Assembly (NCBI GenBank): GCA_963693365.1
Contig: CAVNZM010000011.1
Span: 248,001 to 312,000, forward strand
Length of the DNA: 64,000 bases
Reading direction: 5' to 3'
From: Amoebidium appalachense
Lineage: Eukaryota > Ichthyosporea
Positions 1-12,100 of this stretch are shown here, in pieces (position 1 is the first letter of the stretch; every line of letters begins with the position of its first letter). Made by a program: the position numbers and the translations under genes. A model generated the notes under the pieces. That model was not told the DNA's origin and ran no database searches. It was given only the letters and a program-made list of their open reading frames with translations.

Positions 1-164
1 TCGACGGGGGGTCTTTGGACTGCGACTGTAATTTCGTAGCTCGGGGGGAGGTGGGGGCACAGGAGGTGCGCAGTGAGGGGTGTGAGGGGGGGCAGAGCAA
101 CTGGGGGATGGCTGCGGCCAGTGACGGATTCTACCAACCAGACTCCTTCAAGCGCGCAGTACAG
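1..164 (+). CDS. Adhesin exon (partial): end of one Cys-rich module and its right-hand linker
   Basis: The frame opens with an L-D-C-D-C motif, like the L-D-C-A-C and L-D-C-Q-C that close the Cys-rich module in the later exons. It ends with N-W-G-M-A...G-F-Y-Q-P-D-S-F-K-R-A-V-Q. That matches the D-W-S...F-Y-x-P-x-x-F-x-x-A-V tails that end exons 1565-3214 and 3507-5207. The donor is CAG|GTGCTG at 165. Unlike its neighbours, this exon has no CnaB-type repeats between the Cys motif and the tail, so this unit is either degenerate or spread over exons outside the window. Confidence 0.7.
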
Positions 165-3100
165 GTGCTGACCGAACAGCCCCCCCCCCCCCCCCCCCCC
201 CCAAACACACACACAAAAACACTCCCCTCCCCCCCCCCCCCCAAACACACACGCAAAAACACTCCCCTCCCCCTCCCCCCCCCCCCCCCCCCCCCCCCCA
301 AACACACACACAAACGCACTCCCCTCCCCCCCCCCCCCCCCCCAACACACACACAAAAGCACTCCCCTCCCCCTCCCCCCCCCCCCCCCTCAGACACACA
401 CACACAGAAGCACTGCCCTCCCTCCCCCCTCCCCCCCCCCCCCCCCCCCCCCCCACACACACACACAGACACGCATTCACAAGGACACAGAAACACATCC
501 CCCCGCTCTCCCAAAGATAAAAAGAAAATGAAAGAAAAGAGGAGGGTGGGAGGTGTGTTTTTGGGTGGGGGGGGGGGGGGGGGGATACTTTAGAGTGCCT
601 ATAGAAGAGGCGGTCAGATAGAGGCACCCAATGTGCACCAGAAAGGAGACAGAAAGAAATGATAGCCTAAGCTCATTGAGCCCGCCACACAACCACCATG
701 GGTAAGCATGAATTCGCTTACTCAGCTATACAGAGCCAATCAGCAAACGTTACGTCATTTTTAACCAAATATGTTTATTCGAGAAATCAAGATAGTGATC
801 TGATTGGTGTTGCCGTGAAGTTTGGAGCTGGAGTTTCGGGTCGAATCGGTTTCACTTAGTAGGAAACTTTTTCCTTCTGGCAGCCTGAGTTTTGCAAATC
901 GCAGGCTTTTATTTGAATAATATGAGTAATCGGCAGAGACTTTGTTCACCCTTGAAAGCCGCGTGTACAGGAATGCTACACTAATAGCGCGAAGGTCGAT
1001 TCGCGAAGACTTAGGCGGATTCAGTCGGATGCACCTCTCTATAAATTCTCAAAATTCCAGAGGCTCAACGCACTTTTTAGCCCGACCCGAAATTGGCGAT
1101 CGAAACGAAAATTACGTAATTTTGCCTAAACCAATCAGGAAGTCAATAACGTCAAAAATAGACAAATTTGGCTACTTTGGAATTTCTATTAATTCAATCG
1201 GGTCACACCAATCAGAATCTGCGTACAGCAAGCGAATTCATGCTCCATGGGTATGTATCTGCATCCACACACCATCCATACCACATGCCCTCGCTGATCC
1301 CCCCCCCCACCCCCACCCGTCCCCCTCCTCCCCCCTTCCCCGCCACGAGAATTCTGACGGCTCCCCCTGCTGTGCACCTCCGAGCCTCCGAAATCCCCTC
1401 CCCCCATTCCCCCCCCCCTCCGCCCCCACCACCACCACCAACACCCTTTTCACCTTCGTCTCGACCAGCGCTTCTGAGTCGAGTTGTTGGTAATTAATGA
1501 AACTAACTATTAGTCCCCCCCCCCCCCCCCCCCCCCCCTCCTCTCTCCCTTCTGTGCACTGCAGCGATGCTACCAGCCACTATTCCTTGTCAAGACATCA
1601 TCAACAACGGGTGCACTGTGTGGCCACCGCCTGCCCATCTGCCAGGGTGGGGGCTGTGATGGGGGCCCATGTGGCCGGGGCTACACCCCCCACCTCATAG
1701 ATGCCACTGGTAACCCCGGGGACCGCTTCAACAGCAGCAACCAGATGCCTAACCGTGCAGATATGTGGCCCGGCAACGAAATACCGGGGGGGTTTCTGGA
1801 CTGCGCCTGCCGGTGGAAGGCCTTCGACCCTCTAATTGGCCCCCGGGTGCAGATTGTGGCCAGCATACGGGTCGAGCCAATGGACTCGCTGGTGGCCGGC
1901 CCGATAGCTAATGCCACGGTGCTGCTGTACGGCCAGAACAAGACTGAGCCCTTGGCCCGGGGCCTGACAGGTCCTGACGGGCAGTATGACTTTGGCAAGG
2001 TGGCGCCTGGGCCCTATGTGGTGGCCGTGGACCCAGCAACAATGCCCCCAAAAGTGGTCCCAAACACCGGTATCACGGCAGATGCTGTGCCTATAGATGC
2101 ACGATCGGTTAGCACGGGCATGTACCGGGCCGATCTGGTGTACCACTACAGGCCCACACTCAGCGGCACGGTCTACAGCACCACACAGTGCCCTGATGGT
2201 GGCCCAGCTACGGGTGTGGGCCTGGCAGGGGTCACGGTCAACCTGTATGGGTCCAGGGGGGACATTGTGGGCCACAGCACCACAGACAAAGAGGGCAGAT
2301 ACTCATTTGTGGATGTGGTGGATTGGACCCCCGCCACCATTGCATTGGACCCCACCACCATCCCGGCAGACCTGCTTCCGGCCAGTGGGGCCTATGCCGT
2401 GGCCATTCCCCCAGCCACTGCCAGTGTGGTGCACAATGTGGCTGTGTGCGACTATGTCGGGTCGGGGGCCATCCTGGGCCGGGCCTATGTGGACTTCAAC
2501 GGCAACAAGAGGATGGACTCGGACGAGCCTGGCATCGAGGGGTTCACGGTGACCCTGACAGGCAGCAGCAGCCAGGCGCAGCACACCACCAGCACCACGG
2601 CCCTGGGCCACTATGTCTTTGCCGCCCTGCCCAATGCCACCTACACCGTCACCTTTGTGCCCCCTACATCGGCCTCCAGCCCCGCTCTGCCTGGACTCGA
2701 CCCCAGGGCCCTGGCCGTGGGCACCCCCAGTGGGTCGTACACGGCCACGGTCAGTGACCAGGAGCCAATCATCGTGCTGGACCACGGTATCCGGCCACCA
2801 GGCGGCACCACGGGCATAGTGGTGACTGTCTATGAGGACCTGGACAGGGACGGCAGCCAGGATGCAAGCGAGCCCGGCATAGCGCAGGTGCATGTGGCCG
2901 TGCAGGGCCAGGGCACATACCTGACTCAGGCCACGGGCCCAGACGGCATTGTTGCCCGCTATGGCATCCCCCCCGGCAACTACACCGTGCTGGTCGATGG
3001 CGCCACCCTGCCCAGGGCCGATCTGCAGGTGGCGCTGTCCACACTGCTGGGGCCGGGGGGGTCGCTGGCCGTGGAGGTGGTGGCCAATCAGATTGCCCAG

Positions 3101-6100
3101 GTGGCTGTGGGGCTACAGCGCACCAGCCCATGCGGCCCCAGGGAGATGGACTGGAGCCAGGCTGCACAGATGGTTGGCTTCTACCGCCCAGGTGACTTCA
3201 TGCAGGCCGTGCGGGTAGGTGCCCCAACCACTCATAAGTGATGGAGCACGTGCAGGCACAGACAGGTTAATCAAACATCCAGTAGATTCCATTGTGGTAC
3301 TGGCCAATACAGAGAACCACCCAGCCACCCCCTGCCCAAAGTAGTAAGTAACGGCCGCAAGGTGAGGCCTGTAGGTTGAGCCCCACGGTGTTGCCCTTTC
3401 ACTGCCAGAGCCAATCACTGCCCTTTACCCACACCATCCTTTCTGCCCCACTGACCCCCTCCCCCCCCCCCTCTCTCCCTCCCCCCCCCCCCCCCCCCCC
3501 CCGCAGGCCTGCTACCTACCCAGCCAACTAGTGCGTTCAGTGGACGGTGCACTGTGTGGACCCAGCACACTGGCCCTTTGCCACGGCAATGCCTGCAGGG
3601 AGGAGAACTGCCCGTGGCCCTACACAGCCAAGCAGGTGGACCCCTACGGCAGCCCCTACGGCCACTTTGACACCCGCCACAACACAAGGCTCCACAAGAG
3701 AGAGGACACGTGGCCCGGCACCAGCAACAACACCACCACCCTCGACTGCGCCTGCATCGTGGTTCCCCCCGTGCCCCCACCCCCACCCATCATCCCCCTA
3801 GATGGCAGCCAGGTGTGCATAGTGGGTGGTGTGGGTGTGGTGCCCTACAACGGGGCCACCCCCATCCCCACGGCCAATGCCACCATCTCCCTGGTGCTGC
3901 CCGATGGCATGGTGCTGGCCACAGCCATTACCTCTGAGAACGGCACCCACACGTTTGGCGTCTACCCTGCTGGTGAATACTACATCGTGGCCACCCCAAG
4001 CACCCTGCCCCCTGGGGTTGCACCAATGGCCCCTACGCAGGACGACCGCATTCTTCTCAACGCCACCCTCGGGGCCCAGACCCACACAGGCACAGTGCTC
4101 TACCGCCAGGTGCTATCTGTCAGCGGCCTGGTTGTGGCCGTGGACTGCACCACAAACACAGCGCCCGAACAGGGCCTTGAGGGTGTGCGTTTGGAGGCCC
4201 GCAGCAGCAGCACCCACGCCATCCTGGCCACGGTGAGCACCAACAGCATGGGGGCCTATGCCATTGCCGACTACCCCTGGGGGGCCACCGAGATGCACGT
4301 GGACCGCACCACCCTGCCCCATGATGTGGCCGTGGCCGACAGCACCGTAGGCCTGGCCATTGATGTGGGGGCCACGGTGCTGGTGCACACGGTCAGGGTG
4401 TGCGCCGTGCTGGCCCCAGCAGGCAGTGGGGCCGTGCACGGTGTTGTGTTTTGGGACTATGACGGCGATGGCAGGCCGGGCAGCGGGGAGATCGGCATTG
4501 GCAACTACACGGTGGCCATACTGCAGGGGGGTACCGCCGTGCACACCACCACCAGCAACACCCTGGGCCAGTACCAGGCCAGCAACCTGCCCTACGGCAC
4601 ATACACCGTGCACTTTTCCGTCCCCGCAACCGCATCATGCCGCCGCCGCCGCCGCCAGGCGAGCGTGAGGGTGGTGCTCGGAGATACGGCCACTGCTGGG
4701 CCATCGGACTCGTGTGGGGCTGAAAAAACATATGAGATGACGGTGTCTGCAGAGCAGCCTGTTGTGGTGGTGAACCACGCTGTTCGCCCATCGGCCCTCG
4801 AGACTGGGGTAGGGGTGCACATGTACGAAGACACCAACAAGAATGGGGTGTGGGACAGCGGTGAGGTTGGTGTGGGTGGAGTGGCTGTGAGGGTCAGCAG
4901 TGGCGCCAACACGCTCATCGACCAGGACACGGACACCAGTGGGTGGGCCATGCGCTATGGCGTGCCGCTGGCCACCTACACGGCCACCCTGGACCCTGCC
5001 ACCCTTCCACGCTGGGACTACCGGCAGAGCTACAATGAGCTGGCAGCACAGGGGCCCATCACGGTCACGGTAACGGAGCACAAGACAGGATTGGTGCACA
5101 TTGGCCTGGAGAGACTGACGCCCTGCAGTGCCGACGAGTATGATTGGTCGATGGCTGTGGCCCGTACTGACTTCTACAAGCCTGCTGCCTTCATGAATGC
5201 TGTTAATGTAAGCATACACCCCCTCCCTCCCCCCCCCCTCCCACCCACCCCCTCCCCCGTTCACCCCCCCCAAGAGAACACCTGCTTCAACCACCCTACC
5301 CTATCTCTTCGTTCATGTCTTCTGGTCTGGTTTCTGTCGAGCCCCCCCTTTCCCCCACCTTTCCGTTCTCTTCATTTTCCCCTCTGGAAACCCTCAACAC
5401 AAACTGGATCCCTTTCTCTTTCTCTCCCTATTTCTTTCTCGTGCTCCTCCCTGCCCCCTCCCTTCACTCTCATCATCATCTACCAGCACACACGACGGCA
5501 CCCCCAATTGTTCCTGCTGATTCCTACTGCATCACTTTTGCCCCATGTGATGTTTGGTTGCTTGGTCTGACCATGACCCCACCCAGGCCTGCTACCAGGG
5601 GCTGGTGCGCACTGTGGTCGACCACAGCGGCACCCCGCACATATGCGGGCCAACCACACTGCCCCTCTGCCATGCCTGCGCCGGGGCTGGGTGTGTGCAG
5701 CCGTACACACCCACACAGGTCAACAGCTACGGCAACCAGGGCAGCCACTTCGACCCCCCCGACACCTCCGGCACCGATGAGTGGCCGGGCAGCGAGCTGG
5801 CCACCATGGCGCTGGACTGCCAGTGCGCTGCCACCCACACCAAGGTGCTGCTGCATGCCACCGTGGCCGTGCTGCCTGCCGGTGAGACCACGCTAGGCCA
5901 CAGTGCTACTGGTGCGGCCGGGGTGACGGTGCAGCTGCTGCTGCCCAATGGGACAGTGCTGGCCACGGCCACCACTGCAGCGGATGGCAACGTGTCGTTT
6001 GGCTACCAGCCACCCAGAGCATATGTGGTTGCCGTGGCCCTGGCCACCCTGCCAGCCATGCTGCTGCCCCTGCCGGCCAATGCGGACCACCGGGCCACCA

Positions 6101-9100
6101 TCAGCGCCCCCACAGCCGGCGAGGCCTATGGGGCCGTGCTGCTGTACCACGGCGCCGTCAACGTCAGCGTCCGCCTGCTGCTGCTGCCCCCCGGTGCGTC
6201 TGTGGCTCCAGCCAACACACCCGGGCTGGCAGGGGTGGATGTGGAGCTAGTGCGTGCAGACGGCACGGTGGTGGCCACTGGCACCACAGCCGCCACCACA
6301 GGCATCTGCAGCTTTGGCGCCGTGCACCCGGACCTGTACATTGTGCGCACCGTCACAGCAAGCCTGCCCAGGCTCACCGTGCCTGATGCAGCCAACGCCG
6401 ACCACCGGGCCAACATCACGGCCACAGCAACCCCCACGGCATACACGGTGGACCTGCTGTACCACCAGTACGTGGCCATTGCCGGCCGGGTGTTGGAGGT
6501 TCCAGCCGGCCAGCCAGCCGAGGCAGCCCTTGGGGCCAAGCTGGCAAACGTGGCGGTGCAGCTGCTGGCGGCCAACGGCACAATGCTGGCCAATGGCACC
6601 ACTGATGCTAGCGGCACGGCCGACTTTGGCCTGCGCCCGGCCAGCACTTACTATGTGGCTGTGGAAAGATCGACACTGCCGGCAATTTCCGTTTCGATGC
6701 AGCCGAGCCAGGCCGACTCTGTGCTGCTGACTGCGGATGTGCCCACAACGAGCTACCTGGCCGACCTGTTCTACTATCGCGGAGTCGAGATCAAGGCCAT
6801 GGTTCTGATGCTGCCCCACGGAACTGACACTTCCACTGCCACTACGCCCGGCATCCCGGGACTGCCTGTGTTTCTCCTCGGCAGCAACAGCCATGTGCTG
6901 GCCACGGGCACTACTGGCCCCGATGGGATGTACGACTTTGGGGTGCGGTGGCCTGGGGCATACAAAGTGGCGGTGAACAGCAGCAGCCTGCCGGCTCTGA
7001 CGCTGCCACTGGCGGCAAACGATGACCACGATGTGGATGTGGCAGCAACTGCCCGGGGCAGCAGCCACGTGGCCGACCTGCTGTACCGCCAGTACGCCGC
7101 CGTCACCGGCCAGGTGCTCTACGTGCCCTTTGGTGAGCTGGCAGATTCTGCAAACGCCACCGGCCGCTCCAACATCGGCGTGCTGCTGCTGTCCGGGAGC
7201 AACACCATCAAGAGCGGCACCACCGGCCCAGATGGCACGTATGACTTTGGCACCGTGGCCCCCAGCAACTACACGGTGGCCGTCAACCCGGCCACCCTCC
7301 CGGCCCAGTCCGTGGCACTGGCTGGCAACACGGCTGCGGTGGATGCAGCAGCCCCCGGCCATAGCTACACCGGGGCCGTGGCCTACTACCGGGGTGTGGA
7401 CATTGAGGCACGGGTGCTGCTGCTGCCCAACCGCACCGAGGTGGCCAACGGCACGGCCAGCGGGCTGCACCACGTGCAGGTGTCATTGCTGGGCCCAGAC
7501 GGTACCGTCGTGGCCACTCGGCTGACCAACAGCAGTGGCGCAGTGGACTTTGGCACCGTAGCCCCCGGGAGCTATGTGGTGCGTGCCAACAGCAGCACCC
7601 TGGGCTCCATGATGGTTCCCCTGGCCGCCAACCCCAGCCACAGCGCCGACATTACAGCCACCACACCCGGCAGCAGCCAGGTGGCCGACCTGCTGTACCA
7701 CCAGTTTGCAACCGTTGTGGCCCGTGTGCTTGTTGTGCCGGCCGGGGAATCAGACAGCTCCCCTTCGGCCACAGGTGCTGCAGGAGTCACGGTGACCCTG
7801 CGGGATGACATGGGGGCCGTGCTGGCCAACGGCACAATAGGCAGCAATGGCAGATTTGACTTTGGCATTCGTATGCCTGCCACATACACGATCACCGTGG
7901 ACACCAGCACCCTGCCTGTCCAGGCCGTGCCATTGTCAGTGAACACCGGCGATGCCACCACCGTGCAAGCCACCACTGCTGGTGCCACAGCCACAGGCAC
8001 ACTGTACTACTACCAGGGTGTGCAGGTGAAGACAGATGTGCTGCTGCTGCCGCCGGCTGCCAGTGTGGTGGACATCAATGCCGTGGGCCTGAATAATGTG
8101 GCTGTCACGCTGCACCGGCCCGATGGAACTGTGGTTGCATCGGCCACATCCAGCGGCGGTGGTGCTGTGGACTTTGGCACGGTGATGCCAGGGCTGTATA
8201 TGGTTAGGGCGGACCCGGCCACGCTGCCAGCACTGGCCCTGCCACTGCTGGTCAACCTGCACCACAACTTCAATGTGACGGCAACCACAGAGGGACAGAG
8301 CTACACGGCCCGCCTCCTCTACCACCAGTACGTGGAGATTGCCATCACCGTGTTGGAGTTGCCTGCAGGGGTCAGCGACCCACAGGCTCCAGGTGCTAAG
8401 CCACTGAATGGCCTGACGCTGCGCCTGGTTGATGCCCAGAATGCGGTCGTGGCCACGGCTGTGACTTCCAACGGCAGTGCACTGTTCAATGCCATCCCTG
8501 CCGGGGCATATGAGGTGCAGGTCGACACGGCCAGCCTGCCTGCATCTGTGGTGCCACAGGCTGCAAGCTCTAACCATAGTGTGGCTGTGGCTGCACCCAC
8601 GCAAGGCAGCCGCTACACTGCAACTCTGCTGTATAATACTGTGCCGGAGCCTCCCCCGCCTCCGCCTGTTACCACCATGACCATCGGTGCGACTGTGGCC
8701 ATCCTGCCTGCTGGGGACACTGCCCTTGGGCCTGGTGCACACGGTGAGCCGGGGGTGCTGCTACTGCTAACACTTGCTGACGGCACGGCCGTGGCCAACG
8801 CCACTACTGCAGCTGATGGCACGGTAACATTTGGAGAGCAGCCGCCTGGGGTTTACGTGGTTGCCGTGGCCCCGGTCACCCTGGCAGCCATGCTGCTGCC
8901 CCTGCCGGCCAATGCGGATCACCGGGCCACCATCAGCGCCCCCACAGCCGGCGAGGCCTATGGGGCCGTGCTGCTGTACCATGGCGCCGTCACCGTCAGC
9001 GCCCGCCTGCTGCTGTTGCCTCCCGGTGAGTCTGTGGCTGCCGCCAACAGCCCCGGGCTGGCAGGGTTGGATGTGGAGCTAGTTCGTGCAGACGGCACGG

Positions 9101-12100
9101 TGGTGGCCACTGGCACCACAGCCGCCACCACAGGCATCTGCAGCTTTGGCGCCGTGCACCCGGACCTGTACATTGTGCGCACCGTCACAGCAAGCCTGCC
9201 CAGGCTCACCGTGCCTGATGCAGCCAACGCCGACCACCGGGCCAACATCACGGCCACAGCAACCCCCACGGCATACACGGTGGACCTGCTGTACCACCAG
9301 TACGTGGCCATTGCCGGCCGGGTGCTGGAGGTCCCGGCCGGCCAGCCAGCCGAGGCCGCCCTTGGGGCCAAGCTGGCAGACGTGGCGGTGCAGCTGGTGG
9401 CGGCCAACGGCACAACACTGGCCAAGGGCACCACCGACGCCAGCGGCATGGCCGACTTTGGCCTACGCCCGGCCGGCACCTATTATGTGGCTGTGGAAAG
9501 ATCGACACTGCCGGCAATTTCCGTTTCGATGCAGCCCAGCCAGGCCGACTCTGTGCTGCTGACTGCGGATGTGCCCACAACGAGCTACCTGGCCGACCTG
9601 TTCTACTACCGCGGAGTCGAGATCAAGGCCAGGGTGCTGATGCTGCCCCACGGCGAAGATACAGTCACATCAAACTTTCTACCGCTGGCTGGTGTGGGGG
9701 TATCCCTGCTTGGTGCCAATCGTGTGGTCCTGGCGGCAGGTGTAACTGACACTGCTGGTGTGTACGACTTTGGAGTGCGGTGGCCTGGGGCTTATGAGGT
9801 AGCGGTGAACAGCAGCAGCCTGCCGGCACTGACTCTGCCACTGGCAGCCAACGATGACCACGATGTGGATGTGGCAGCCACGGCCCAGGGCAGCAGCCAC
9901 GTGGCCGACCTGCTGTACCGCCAGTATGCCGCCGTCACCGGCCAGGTGCTGTATGTGCCCTTTGGTGAGCTGGCAGACTCTACAAGCGTCACCGGCCGCT
10001 CAAACATTGGCGTGCTGCTGCTGTCCGGGAGCAACACCATCAAGAGCGGCACCACCGGCCCAGATGGCACGTATGACTTTGGCCCTATTGCACCCGGCAA
10101 CTACACGGTGGCTGTCAACCCGGCCACCCTCCCGGCCCAATCCGTGGCACTGGCTGGCAACACGGCTGCGGTGGACGCCGCAGCACCCGGCAGCCGCTAC
10201 ACCGGGGCCGTGGCCTACTACCAGGGTGTGGACATTGCGGCGCGGGTGCTCCTGCTGCCCAACCGCACCGAGGTGGCCGACGGCACGGCCAGCGGGCTGC
10301 ACCACGTGCAGGTGTCATTGCTGGGCCCAGACGGTACCGTCGTGGCCACTCGGCTGACCAACAGCAGTGGCGCAGTGGACTTTGGCACTGTAGCCCCCGG
10401 GAGCTATGTGGTGCGTGCCAACAGCAGCACCCTGGGCTCCATGATGGTTCCCCTGGCCGCCAACCCCAGCCACAGCGCCGACATTACAGCCACCACACCC
10501 GGCAGCAGCCAGGTGGCCGACCTGCTGTACCACCAGTTTGCAACCGTTGTGGCCCGTGTGCTTGTTGTGCCGGCCGGGGAACCAGACAGCTCCCCTTCGG
10601 CCACAGGTGCTGCAGGAGTCACGGTGACCCTGCGGGATGACATGGGGGCCGTGCTGGCCAACGGCACAACAGGCAGCAATGGCAGATTTAACTTTGGCAT
10701 TCGTATGCCTGCCACATACACCATCACCGTGGACACTAGCACCCTGCCTGCCCAGGCTGTGCCATTGTCAGTGAACACCGGCGATACCACCACTGTGCAA
10801 GCCAATACTGCTGGCGCCACAGCCACAGGCATACTGTACTACTACCAGGGTGTGCAGGTGAAGGCAGATGTGCTGCTTCTGCCACCTACTGCGACGGCTG
10901 TGGACAGCAATGCCGTGGGCCTGAATAATGTGGCTGTCACGCTGCACCGGCCCGATGGAACTGTGGTTGCATCGGCCACATCCAGTGGCGGTGGTTCTGT
11001 GGACTTTGGCACGGTGATGCCAGGGCTGTATATGGTTAGAGCCGACCCGGCCACGCTGCCAGCACTGGCCCTGCCACTGGCCGTCAACCTGCACCACAAC
11101 TTCAATGTGACGGCAACCACGGAGGGACAGAGCTACACGGCCCGCCTGCTTTACCACCAGTACGTGGCTGTGACCGGGGTGGTGATCATTGTGCCTGCAG
11201 GCGAGGCTGCAACCTCCCCTAATTGGGTCGGGGCTGGCGGTGTGACGGTCCAGCTGGTTGCTGGAAATGCGACAGTCGGCACGGGCAAGACTGACGCCAA
11301 TGGCACTTTCAGCTTTGGCACCGTGCCCCCAGGCACATATGAGGTGCGTGTCGACCCCGCCACCCTACCGCCCAACTCAGTGTCGCTTTTAGGCCAGACT
11401 GCAACTGTCGCCGCCACGGTGCCTGGCAGCAGCTATGCCGGGGAGGTGGCCTACTATCAAGGCGTTGGGGTCACGGCCAGGGTGCTGCTGCTGCCCGGAG
11501 GGAACACAACAGTCGTGGCCGGGGCTGCGGGGGTGGGCCAGGTGGCCGTGTCGCTAATGGGCAGCAACGGGCAGGTGCTGGCCACGGGAACAACCACAGC
11601 GGTTGGCCTGTACGCCTTTGGGGTGCACTGGCCCGGCACATACAGCGTGCTGGTGGACCGCACCACCCTGCCTGCCATGCTGGTGCCTCTGCCGGCCAAC
11701 AGTGAACACAAGGCCACGGCCACACTGCCCAGCCCCGGCACCGACTACACAATGGACCTGCTGTACCACCAGTACGTGGCCATCGCCGGCCGGGTGCTGG
11801 AGGTTCCGGCCGGCCAGCCAGCCGAGGCAGCCTTTGGGGCCAAGCTGGCCGACGTGGCGGTGCAGCTGCTGGCGGCCAACGGCACAATGCTGGCCAATAG
11901 CACCACTGACGCCAGCGGCACGGCCAACTTTGGCCTGCGGCCGGCCGGCACCTACTATGTGGCTGTGGAAAGATCGACACTGCCGGCGATTTCCGTCTCC
12001 ATGCAGCCCAGCCAGACCGACTCTGTGCTGCTGGCGGCCACCGATGCGGGCAGCAGCTACACCGGGGACCTGTTCTACTACCAGGGGGCCAAGTTTACGG

